From the NCBI RefSeq assembly GCF_003286085.1, contig NW_020825442.1, positions 186,001-250,000 on the forward strand: a stretch of DNA of 64,000 nucleotides. Direction: 5' to 3'. A program made the position numbers and the translations under genes. Source of the DNA: Drosophila persimilis (taxonomy: Eukaryota > Arthropoda > Insecta > Diptera > Drosophilidae). The notes below the pieces were generated by a model, which saw only the letters and a program-made list of their open reading frames with translations, did not search any database and was not told the DNA's origin. Below, one piece after another: positions 47,492-59,800 of this stretch (positions within the stretch are counted from its first letter, which is position 1; the number at the start of each line of letters is the position of its first letter).

Positions 47492-50400
47492 AATTCAATT
47501 CTGAAAAGTGCACCTGCCAAGGAATTCCAGAATTCACGGTACGATTCGTTCGGTTCTGCCGTCATTCAAATAATCGAATTAACCCCGAAATCTCTCGCTG
47601 TTTGGGGTTTCGTCGAGAGCCAATTGAAGTGCTACCCGATCGGCATACTAAAGAGGGGAGGAGGCCTTCGTGGAATGGTCAGGGTACTCGCACTCGCACT
47701 CGCACTCGTACTTCGTACAATGTGCAGTTAATAGAACCCGCTATGCCAGGGAATTGGGGAAAGGGAATACCAACTTTTATGTGCCCCATGCCACGGCACG
47801 GCGTGGCATTTGTGCATTTCAATGAGGCTCTCTTTTAACGTGCCCCTCTGAGTAATTGATTCCACACACCGAACAAAAAGCGCTGTTTGCAATGACTCAA
47901 AATCACTTGGCCAGAAATCATTTTTCGTTTAGCCATGAATGCACATATAATATATATACACTTTATACGATTTTATGTAGATATATTATGTACATCACGT
48001 TGGGGGTTCTCCATTTGTGGAGTTGTGGTATGGAATGTTGTGCACAAGGAAAGAAAGCAAAAGTTTCTGTTTGTTGTTGCGCAAGAAAACGTCAATGTCG
48101 TTTTCGATACAACTTTCTATCACCGGATAGTTCACCCAGAAGTGGGGAAAAACTATTCAAGTTCAAGGAAAGCCCCAGTTTGTTCGATGCATACTTTCGA
48201 GCGCCATTGCCATGCAAAAATAGATCTGTGAACGTTTCACGTGCCATCTGCAGTGGGGATCGGGATACCGATCTCCTCCGCTCACTGCTGACCTTCACTG
48301 TTGGGCCGTTAAGCCGGCTTGGTTTACTGACCCTCCCTCCCGTCGGAGTTTTCGCTTTCGATTAACACTCTTTAAATGCCAAAAGCGCCAAGGATGCCAA
48401 AGCCAGTTCCAGACGTCACGTCGGGTCAAGAGTAGCGGGAGGAGACGATACCGAGAGACTGGTAGACTGGTAGACTGGTTGACTGGCACGCTTGTTCTCA
48501 CGCCCTGTCGTGCCATAAATTGTGGTCTCTCGTGGCACAAAACAAAAGAAATTTCAAAACGGAAATATCTCAGTGATGCCTCAAACAAAAAACTGGAAAT
48601 TTAGCTTAAGTTCTAACTGAAACCGTACATATGTACATACACATGTATACATGCATACGATTCTTAGCCAGTAATTGGGCCATTTGTTTGGCAAAGACGG
48701 CAAAGATTCATTTGCGGTTTTCGGGGGAGCCAGAAATCCGTATTCCAGTTGACACATTGGCACATTTTTCTTGCCTTGAAAGAATTGGCCATTGATCGAC
48801 CGATCGATCGACAATCGAACTGAAGCAAAGCGAAGTCTTCTCTTTGAATATAAAATTTACGCATGTTTGCTGGGACTTGTTCAAAGACACTTCTACGTGA
48901 GTGGCATCCGTGAGGAGACCGAGACCCATGCGTCGAGTCGTACACTAAATACAGCCTCGAGCTATCCATCCATGACGATTCTTGCTCGGGAGTTGACTTG
49001 ACAGAGACACTTACAAGTCTGTTTATGTTTTTGCTTGTTTATTTATGGTTAATTTATTTATGAACTTATAAAATGGACTTATCAAAAAGCCATTAGCCAC
49101 TACAAAACGGTTAGCTCCACAAAAGAAGACACACACAGATTCTGTAAACAGATTTCGTGGGAGATTTATTTCTTTGTGCCAATTCCAGAACAGAACTACT
49201 TCCCTGCAAGGTGGAAGAAGCGTGAGGGAGAACCCAAACCAATTAGTGCTCTGCGGTTCGTTAATAGATTTTTTCGATTTCCATTCGATGCCATTCCCAT
49301 TTGCAAATCAGTTGAATAATTTCTAAAGACTTAAGAGTGTGACCTCCAAAGGGTATTATACTTGGATGAACGTTCGTTCGTTCTGTCATGCCTGGAGCTT
49401 ACAGAATCGTGACTGGTGCAAAAACTGATGACAACAATGATGATTATCATTATTATGCGTATCAATATCATTATTCCTGATTTATTTCTGTCGCCCAAAA
49501 TTCGAGACCAGTTCTGCTGTTGTGTGTGGGCTTCTCCACATCAGCATACTCGTACACACGTACATACATACATACATATATGTATTTCAATCTATTTGTA
49601 TCCGTATATATGGCGCCATGCCATATATAAATCATACAATAGAAAACGGAGGAAATAATACACGTAGCTGAGTTTCTTGTTCAATTATTGATGTGATCGA
49701 AATATAAATGAAGAACCGAACATCTTTTGAGTCATGCAGTCCCAAAGAAAAGAAACAGAAAGAGCGCATTGGCATCACGAAACTCCCGCACTCAGTTGCC
49801 ATATAGTACGGACTTATGTATGTCTTAGCTTAGCCTTCACTATCTTTGGATTTCCATAGAAAAATGTAACATCTGAAAAGTCAATGGTGTGTGGCGAATT
49901 TTTAATAGTGTTGTGGGCGTCTCCATGGTCCTTCTCTGCACGACTTTAGACACCACTCATTACGAGCCGAGTGGACATCTTTATTGGCTCGATTATTTCG
50001 GACCCGGTCACGCCCCCCCAGACAGCCAGCCAAAAAAAGTCGACAAGACATCGATTGCATAAGGTGATACATTTATTACCTTTTTTCGGTCGCTGTCTGC
50101 TATGCACTTTATTAATGCGAGTACTCGTGTGGGGATTGGCGGGAATTGCGCAATGGCATCGAACATTAAATAGCGCCATGCGAAAGACAGGGGCTACCTC
50201 CACATATCCACGCTGGTGGTGCTTCTTCTGGATCGCGGTCTCCCCTTTGCACGTTCAACTTACTTCGGTTTTTTTTTTTTTGGACTTCAACAATTTGGTT
50301 AATTTACAACTTAATTTCTGTCATGGTTTTCAATTTATCAGAGGCCCGACGACCAGAGGTCCCAAATTTCGTACATTTTCATTTCGAGAAACGGACCCCA

Positions 50401-52850
50401 GCCCTCCCGCTCCTGTCACATTCTCCTGCTTTACAATTATGATAAACGCTGTTGGTTATTGCCAGTTGTTGTAATTGCATGTTGATTGTTGTAGTTGTTG
50501 TTTTTTGTACTTTTTTCCCTCTGTTTCATCCACAAGGACGCTGTTTCGGCTTTGGTGTGTGTTTGCATCTCTTTTTGGGAGCGCCCATTAATCGTTTTTT
50601 TCCGCTGTCGTGGAATATTGCATGTTGCACGCTCATTTAACACAGTCGCGACCCAGGCCTGCCTGCCCGCCCGCCAGCCTTCCAGCTGCCTTATTGATTT
50701 CTGGGCCCCAATTAAAAACCCAACACTCATGCCTAATTACGTCGCTGGTGCCAGGGCAGGGCGCATGGGCATGGGCATGGGCCATGGGGCATGGGGCAAA
50801 GGCAACAAAGCTTACTCTCGAGTGGTTGCTTGTAGGTGGCAAAGCCGGGTGGCAGGTTGTTGCTGCACTTAACACCTGCACTAAGCTCCTAATTAACCGC
50901 CAAGCAGTGCTCAATCACTTGGCGAAACTTGAGCTCCGCAGCCAAGAACCCGAGTTTGCTCTTTTCTCCACCCAGGCCTCGTGCCTTTAACTTTTGCCGC
51001 CATTAAGAGCAAGCAGAATTTCGGTACAGATTTCCTATGCAAATATTGAAGATTGATGGGCTAGGCTAGGGAAAAATAGAGATAGACATTTTTACGTATT
51101 TTCAGTAGGGTCGGCAGCACCCATCGGCTGGTTAAGGATTGCTAGAAAAAAAAGGATTCATTGCGCTGAACACAAAGGTCACGGCGAAGTGTTTTATACG
51201 CCATAAGGTTTGTTAATTTTTCAAGCATCTGGTCATCCAAGATACGTATTTCGAATACTGAAACATAGTCCATTTAGTCATAACAAAAGCAGCCTTTCTT
51301 GCCACATCGATGCCGACTCAAATCAAGTCCAAGTCGCAGTATCCACTCCCCATCTCTTATGCTCCACAAACGCACCTTGTGGCTCATCTCGCCTGTCACT
51401 CGAAAGCCTCGAAAGTCAATGGCCATTGAGAAAAACAACGTAATATTTGCTAAAATATCTAAATTTTTGCATATATTCTGAATTCTTGGCCAAGAAATCA
51501 ATGTGTTTGCTAGCCAATTTGGTAGAGTGGGGACATTGGACATGCCCATGCTTCGTGGGTTCGGCGGGGAGGGGAAGAAACGTAAATAAGCAAATAAATA
51601 AAACCACACTTGGACATTTAATGAGATTCGAAGTCGCGAGAAAGAGAGAGAGCATCTGGATATATATTTTTAGCCCCCAAAAGCTTCTGTGTTGTTGCCT
51701 TTTTGTGGTCGGAGGGGGCCGGACCGGGTTCAAGTGCCGGAGTTGGAAACCCGTTTATGCATTGGAGCCCCCCAGCCTCAGCCCCAGCTCCAGCCTCAGC
51801 CTCAGCCTTAGTCTCAGTTTCAGTTTCAGCTCCAGATCCAGAGACAGCTCCGATTCCTCTTGTGCTGTTTTGTGCGTAAACTAGATGATGCCATTAAAAA
51901 TGTTGTTTAAAATTGAAAAAAAAAAGAAAAAAAAAACCGAAGACAGAATACCATGCAGCTATTGACAGTTTTTAATACACTTTAAAGGCGGGCCTGGGTC
52001 TTGTCCATGCTGTGAAGAAGGAGTATAGTATGCCCTACAGAACTCAATTAATATCCGCGTTTGGGATCGTAGGAGCACTTTTGTTTTCCAGTTTGTCTCT
52101 CAGCTTTTCATGGCACAGACGGCACTGGAACCCCTCGGATCGGATGGCTAAATTTAAGCATTAATGCTTAAGCAACCAGTATATCCCCGTTACGGTATGA
52201 ACAAGTCAAAGTTAAAGTTTTCCCCATAAATATTATCAGTAGTTCCCCTCAAAATCCAAGTCTTTCCATTAAAAATCTGCCTCTACAGCTCCCAACAAAA
52301 TTGATCAGGGTAGGCAGGGTATCTACCAACTCGGTCCTTTGCTAATCCTTCTCTCTTGATTACTTTTTTTTGCGCCAGCAAACATGTTTAACATAAAAGA
52401 TAAGCCCCAAAGGGTATGAAAAAAAAATCATATTTAAACAAAAAAAAAAGAAAACAAAAAACGTAGCAAATATAAATACATACGAGTATTTATCCGTCTG
52501 TCTGGATTCCGTCTGGTTGTTGCTGCATCGGCCAGTGTGTGTCGGTGTGTTGCTGTTTTGTAAATTTATTTATAAAGGGCACACAGCTATAAAGTCGGAA
52601 AGCGGATCAGGTGGACGTCCTTGCAGGCATTATACAGAGACAGGCGCAGACACAGATACAGATACAGAGACAGAGACAGTGGTGCAAGAGGTGGAGGTTT
52701 CGGGTGTTCAGATACTCGTAATTCCGCAGGGAAAATCAAGAGCAGCTTTTCAACGGTAATTGCAAAATCAAATTTACATTCGATAGGGGAAAGCAATTAA
52801 AAGAAAACCTGCTGAGGGAGTTTTGTAAAAGAAATTCGGAATTTATTTGT
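47492..52850. other. non-coding stretch, no gene supported
   Basis: Open frames here (for example 47856-48365, 49971-50474, 51447-51884) show no domain, no start context and no splice logic, and they run through simple sequence. Visible items are ctcgca/ctcgta units near 47682-47712, a TATA-rich stretch near 47950-47990, and CAGCCT/CAGTTT hexamers near 51775-51835. Confidence 0.5.
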
Positions 52851-53064
52851 TCACTCTTTATTGGCAATGTCCGCGTAGAAGTTAAAGATCTAAAAAATGA
52901 AAGAAACTGTAATGTTTTGGAGGTCTTTCCAAGAGTGTTTACGGTTATTTGTTTAGGACTTACAATCAACTCAGAATCCTATCATTCATTATTCTGTTGT
53001 TCAGTTTATCGTATTCCTTGAAGACGGCCCATCTGCAAGAGACAATTCTCCGCTGAGTTTCCAT
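52851..53064 (-). pseudogene. possible small two-exon gene with a one-base frame break
   Basis: On the minus strand an ATG at 53064 opens METQRRIVSCRWAVFKEY then DKLNNRIMNDRILS and a stop at 52968-52966. A strong donor (ATT|GTAAGT, exon end 52964) and an acceptor (TTTTTTAG, exon start 52889) then lead to IFNFYADIANKE and a stop, with AATAAA just beyond. The pieces would form one protein of about 50 residues if a single base were not out of register near 52977. It may be a decayed gene, a sequencing error or chance. No family is recognised. Confidence 0.3.
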
Positions 53065-53193
53065 TCTGAAGTGCCGCTTAGAGCACTTTTATCTTGAGGT
53101 AACGTCCCTCATGCTTCGACTATCATCAATTCCGACTGATTCCCTCTGACTCCTGCAGCCGAGCAGGCCAAGGAGGAAGTAGACGCCAATACC

Positions 53194-53445
53194 ATGGATG
53201 CAGTGATATCTAAGGCCATCGGCGCTTCCGTACGCAAGGCCAGCCGTATTCCTGTGTTGATTGCCAGCTATAGCTACAGCTATGCGAAGCCACGCAAGTA
53301 TAAGAGGACACTCTTGAAGAAGGAGGTCTCGGCAGGAGATGCTAGCAAGGACAGTATCGGCCTCAGTCCCGGCCCACTCGCCGATGATTCTGGCATTGGC
53401 TTGGATAAGTCAGCGGATAACAGTGTGTTCTTGTTGGTTGGCTGA
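53194..53445 (+). CDS. small 83-residue protein, unknown
   Basis: The ATG sits in a strong context (accATGG). The product is a basic first half (MDAVISKAIGASVRKASRIP, PRKYKRTLLKK) and an acidic/serine-rich second half. A candidate intron (53099-53158, GTAACG to CTGCAG, 60 bp) lies just upstream, but the frame before it is closed, so I take the start at 53194. AATAAA at about 53506 and again near 53551 could end the transcript. It lies head-to-head with the minus-strand small gene at 52851-53064 and about 400 bases before the LPMO start. I recognise no domain. Confidence 0.45.
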   Translation: MDAVISKAIGASVRKASRIPVLIASYSYSYAKPRKYKRTLLKKEVSAGDASKDSIGLSPGPLADDSGIGLDKSADNSVFLLVG

Positions 53446-53840
53446 TCATCTAAAGCTAAAAATTGAGTTGCAGAATTTACAGACTTCAGCCAACAATTTT
53501 AACAAAATAAACTACGTAAAATCTATGTAAAACCTAATGGAATCGGAGTTTAATAAATATTCTGAGCTATTTTTGACATTTATTTCAATGGTTTAATGGT
53601 TTCAATGGTTTCCGTGTCCCGAAAAGTCCCAAAATATAAGCCATAAGGACTACAGTACTTAGTCGTCGTTCCTCTAGTCCTCGTTCCACTGTTGTCTCCA
53701 AGAGCCCGTTTCAAGGGAATGCATTCGATTTCATGCCCTATGCCTGATGTCTGATATCTGAAATTGAATCCGCATTTCATTAAATTCTTTTTTTTAGGCA
53801 GAAGATGCGGCGACAGTTGACAGTTGGCTCGGGCTTCACA

Positions 53841-56800
53841 ATGAGCACGCTCCGAGTGGTTCTGGTAAGTGGTTTTTGGCCAATTAAGTTAGTGACCGAA
53901 CCTACATATGTATGTCTGTCCAATATCCCTCCCATGTTTTTCAGCTGCTGCTGCTCGGCGTTCGTTCGGTGCTGGGGCACGGCCGCCTGATGGATCCTCC
54001 GGCGCGTAATGCCATGTGGCGCTTTGGGTATCCCAATCCCGTGAACTACAACGACAACGAGCTCTTTTGCGGCGGATATGCGGTGCAGTGGGAGCAGAAC
54101 AGCGGCCGCTGCGGCGTCTGTGGGGATGCCTATCACGTGAAGTCGCCGCGCCCACACGAAGCGGGCGGGGAGTTCGCCAAGGGCATCATCTCGAGGTACT
54201 ACACCTCCGGCCAGGAGATCGAGGTGGAAGTGGAGCTGACGGCCAACCATTACGGCCGCTTCGAGATGTTCCTCTGCCCCAACAACAATCCGCGGCAGGA
54301 GGCCACCCAGGAGTGCTTCGACCGCTATCCCCTGCTGATCTCCGGCAGTCGGGAGCACCGCTACCTTATACCGCGCGATGCCAAAAAAAAGGACATCTTC
54401 CGCTACCGTGTCAGGCTGCCGGCCTATGTCACCTGCACCCAGTGCGTCCTCCAGTGGACATACTACACGGCCAATATGTGGGGCACCTGTGCCAATGGCA
54501 CCGAGGCCGTCGGCTGCGGCAAGGCAGGTAAGTTGCCAAAGATAGAGTTCTTTCTCTTGCCCGTGTCTCATCTGTAAGCCCACAATATCCAACCCCCCTA
54601 TGTCCTCCATTGCACAGAGACATTCAGGAATTGTGCCGATATAGCCATCATTTCGAACACTGGCGGTGGTGTGCCGCCCATTTTTGTTAATAACAAATCG
54701 CCATATCTGCTCTACTATCGGGACTATCGGGCGCCCGAGGACAACAATGTCTTCCCTTTGATTGTGCGGTGAGTACGGTGTACGGTGTACGGTATATGGT
54801 GCGGGGATGCGGGGGAAAATGTTTCGGCTAGACATTGTAACCGGTTCGGAAGCAACCTTTGCATTTATCGATTCGGTAGTACGCTTTCTTTAACTGTTTT
54901 ACTTCTTAGCCACCTCGTTATCCATTGTTTGGCTTTTCTTAACTTTTATTTATTTTTATTCTTCTGATTTCAAACTTGATTTCTTTCTATTACCGCTTCT
55001 TCGAGCTCTCGTTTGCCTCAGCTCCCATTCTACGAGGAATTCATTTCCTTACCGATTCCATACTATTTCGCTTCCTCTCCACTTTATCTTTATTATTTTA
55101 ATCAGGGACCCTACATAATGACAATTTTTTATTTTCGTAACTATTCAGAACAGCCGCACGGCAGTATTATATATACCGGTAAACTACTCTAGGTATAATC
55201 TATCCCTATAATTATCCCTTTTAAGCATGTTCTTCGGTGATAATAATAATTTCCTTCCTTCCTTTTTCCCTTAAAAAAAAAGTAAAAATTTTGAAAATTA
55301 CAAGATTATAGGTAGTTAAGAAAAAATGAGAGTTGAGGATACATTCCTTACTATTTGAGGCATTCTCAAAATGTTTCCATAAAAAAAAATTCAAAATCAG
55401 TGTAAAAAAAAGGTATTTTTAAAAAAGTATTAAATTGTGCGTTGTGCTCTATTTTTGATTGTGTGATATTGTGTGATATTTAAAATAAAACTTATTATAC
55501 GGTCCTTGATTTTAATATTAATTGTTTCCTTCTAATTTAACAATTATTTTACTCCACTCCTTTAAATTCCTCTTTCTAGAATTTTTTTACCCGTTTCATT
55601 GCCGATTGGCTATCCTTGCTATCCTTGTCTCTACTATCCCCAACACGATGCTGATTCCTTATTCTGTGTCAGCTATCATAACCGTTTCCACTGACTCTAA
55701 CCGTTTTGCTGTTTCCTTCACCTTGAAAATCTGCCATTTGAGAAGACAATTCTAACTCTTGCTTTGGTTTTTAGCAATGCCACGCGGCATGCGCGCAAAC
55801 GAGCCCACGCTTAACCGCTTACTACCTGCTAAATGCTACCCGATACACAGCTTACCCGCATATACCCGGTAACCGGTACCCGCATAGACAACTTACCCGA
55901 TTCCAAAGTTCTGTTCGTCGCGCCGCGAACCGGGGCTAGAGTGGCATCCGAAACGGGTAAAGGTAAATGCGAGTCTATTAAATATTAAGCAAAAACGGTT
56001 ATGGTTTCCAAAACACACACACATACATATATACATATTACATACATATACTCATAGACACACTTGCTGTATATAAATAAATGCTTGAATAAACATAAAA
56101 CATATATAATTCGGATTTATATTGTTTTCTGTTTCGGGCATAGCCGATTCGCAGCGCTTGGTTTTGGCTTCTCTGGGATGGCCCCGATTCAATACGATTT
56201 AGTACACAAGAAATTTATTTATTAACATTGATCTGTCGCTCTGGATCCAGTGTCTGTTTGAGTGGGTCTGCAAAGACGAAAACTAAAAAACATAATTTTG
56301 ATAACCGCATTGAAACGAAACGTTGAGAAGCCAGTGCCTTCTTCAACACGCAACAATTTTGAAAAAACATTTAAGAATCATCAGTAAAATCATGGAACGT
56401 CAGCTCTTGAGGCACCGTATCTCCGGATAGACACAGACCAAGATCAGCATGATGAACAGGAACACCTGTAAAGTCCCCACCAGGACTTTCTTGAAAATCT
56501 GTACACCCTTGTTATGGACTACCAGGTGCTGCGTCGAGGCACGTATTTCAGGGGGCGGCAGTTTTGAAAGCTCTGCGCGCCCCCCTAACAAACGTGACTT
56601 CCAATTCTTGGCCATGAGACTAGAGCGTCGTGGTGTGGCTGGCGGTGACCGATCCCTTGGAATCTCTGTCTGCGTGCCGGAATGCACCTGCGTGGGAATG
56701 GGTAGAGAGGATAGCGCCGTCACCAGTAGCCGCTCCACCATCTTCGAAGTTAGTCCAATGTCGGCCTTATGCTCGGGCGCTTGCGTCGAGTTGCCATTGG

Positions 56801-59800
56801 AGGTCAAGCATGTCTCCATCGACGGGGTCGAGACTCCATTTGGGGTCAAGCATGTCACCATCGACGGGGTCGAGATGCCAGTGGTGGACAAGCAGGAAGC
56901 CATCGACGGGGTAAGGATGCCATCGAAGGTCAAGCTTGTCGCCCCCGAATACAATGAGGCCAAAAATTCGCAAAATGGTGACTCCGCGTCCGAACTGCCA
57001 ATCGATGCCGATTGAATGGATCCCATCGCCAGGTCGGACACGGAACGAGCCAAGCTGTCCTTTTCTTTGTCGTAAATGGATCGGGCCTCATTCACCAGGG
57101 GACGGAGCTGACCCAACAGCAAGCTGGAATTTTTGCCCAGGTTCTCGAACGCGATGCGGCACAAGGGGCTCATCTCTTGTATTAGATCGGAGTAGGCGGC
57201 AGCACCTGCACGTCGAGAATCAGCATTGGAATCAGCAACAGGAGCCGGAGTAGGCAGCAGTGGGATCCCCTGATCCATTTCGTTATCTGAATCGGTATCG
57301 GTATCAAGATCGCTATCTGGATCGGGCTTCAGACTCTCTGTTGCCATCATGCTATTCATCTGCAGATTGTACTCCTCGATCATGCCGAACGACTGGGCCT
57401 TGGCGATGATGCGAGGCTCCTGCATCATCATTGGCTTATTCTCAACGTGCCGGTATTCTATTTTCCTGATGGCCACACTCTTCTCGAGACTGGGGCGCAT
57501 GGATCTGAAGCTGGTGGATGGCGTGTAGTAGCTGCTCGAGGACTCGTAGCCCTTGGCCTCTTTGGCCTTGCCGCCGGTGGTGTTCTTGGTCGAGGGTTTC
57601 GGGAGTATCTGGGGTGGGCCTCCTGCTTCAGTGCGGTCTAGCGGACCGATGATGATCTTAAGATTGGACTGCATCCGTCTGTTCATCAATGTCAGCGTCT
57701 GGAGCTCCTTTTTGAGATGGGCAGCTAACGGCTTCGGTATTTTCTTCTGGTCCTTTGGGGGGACGGAGGACACGGCTGCCAGCTGCTCGTAAGTGGTCTT
57801 CTTTGAGCTGTTCACGTACGGGTTGAGCTCTACGACCATCTCGTTCAGCTTCTGGTAGCTCTCCGTTAACGCCTCCACGGCCGCTTGGTCAGATGCGACC
57901 AACAAGGCCGAGGCAATTGGGACGTCGCTACTCGCGGGCGCAGGCGTCTCATCACCAGTGCTATTGATAACGGCATCGTAGGCTTTGTCGGAATGAAAGG
58001 AGCCACGACTGGCCGCGGGTCCGGCGTGAAAGCGATATTCCGTCAAAAGGCCGTCGACGTCGTCATCCGGCCCCCCAAAGTACGTGAAGCTGGTTCTTGA
58101 CACCTCCGCCAACCCCTGGGCATGTGTCCCACTGTTCTGATCGGTCAGGTCGCCGGTGTCACCATTTTCTCCTGTGGTGACGGTGCTATTCTCCAGCACC
58201 CGCAGGTTGCTAGCTTCAGTGCGCGGCATCTTCTTGTTGGGCACTGGCCTAGCCAGTGGGGTCTTCAGTTGGCTCGCCTTTGTCACAGGGGGCTGACCTC
58301 GGCGGGCGTGTCCTGCCACTCGAGGCGGAAAATCCCTCCTCATCTGGGCACCGGCTGGAGCTCTAGCCGGACGTGGAGCCGCAGCCTCTGCCGCTGCAGC
58401 TGCCTCTGCCGCTGCCTTTGCCGCAGCCTCTGCTGCAGCAGTTTTGGCTGCTGCTAAAGTGAGAGCCGTCACCAGTTGCTTGGATTCACCCGAAAATGGA
58501 CTGTAATTAGCACGGCCGCTGACGGTGATCCTTGGGACGCCAGTCACCAGCCGACGAATGCGTCCCGAGCGTCCTTGAATTTGGGCTGACCAAAGAGCAA
58601 AGGATTAGCACAAACGAATTTGGAACGTGGACGCTGCATAACTACTAACCAGTCGGTGGATACTGCGCCGTGTAGTCACCCATATTCACGATCTGCGGCT
58701 GCAGATGAAGCGGCACCCGACAGGCCCGTGCCTGGGCCTCGGCCAACTCCCGCAATCGAATACGTTCAAACATTTGGGATCCCATCGCTGCGATTGCGTT
58801 CGGATGTGTTCACTTGGTGTTTGGTGTTGAGAATTGTGTGACGTGACTGTTTCTTTGATGGCTTACGCGAAGCTTCTTTGTTTTGAAAGCTGCTGAGCTT
58901 TTGACTTTTTTAGTTTTAGTTTTTGTTTTGTTTTACGATGATAGAAAAAATATATTATAGACCGGATATCAGACGACAACTTCCTTACGAGACCGAAATC
59001 AGTGTTAGAATGAGAAATTTCACACTCAAAACATACAAATGTTACAAACAGAAAACTAACCGAGAGCTAGATGGATTCCGGGGGGATGGGGGTTTCTTTA
59101 AAAGTGACGTCTAAGGTCTTCGATTTGGGAACACATAAATTTAACAAAAACGGCAACCTATGACTTTACTTTTATGCGTCCGTCTGTATCCAAAAGATGG
59201 AGATCATCCATTAAATGGCTTTCATAAGACAATAGAAAGCTACCACAAAACTCATAAACAGTGATATTATTTACCTATGTATATTCAAAGCAAATCATCG
59301 TAAAAGTCCTATGTTATCGATCTTTGCAGACTCATACATAATACCATTATCTACCTATATTTAGGGAATCATTAAAATCGTATAATTCTTACGATCGGAT
59401 ACATAGGCAAAAACCCTGTGGGATCCACAATTTTAAAGTCACGGAACTCGATCCTTGCAGACTCATACTCATATTTAAAGAATCGACAGAGGGGCTAAAG
59501 GAACTCAAAAAGTTCCATTAAGTATTCCCCATCCGCTCGTACACAACACGTCTTCGGTTTCAGGAGGGAATATATCAATGAACCCCTGAAATTTTAAAGA
59601 TATCTTACAATCGGAACACCTCGAAGATTCTATCAATAAAATGAGATCAAAGATGCTACTGCTCTAGGAGGAAGGAATCTTTGAAAATCAAACTGCGCTT
59701 TTTTTCCAGTCAAGGCCTTTTTTTTTGTTTGTTTTTTGTTCTTGTTTTTGTTTTATTTTTTTGTTTAATGCATTGCTTTTTTCTTGCCGCCTGTGGTGTT

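Noticed and set aside
51447-51884. 145-codon plus frame near a GA/CAG-rich stretch
   Set aside because: Ends in serine runs from CAGCCT/CTCAGC hexamers; no domain.
53780-54835. 351-codon minus-strand frame across LPMO exons
   Set aside because: It is the mirror of LPMO exon 2 and runs through LPMO introns; composition is shadow-like, while the plus strand shows a full enzyme signature with matching splice phases.
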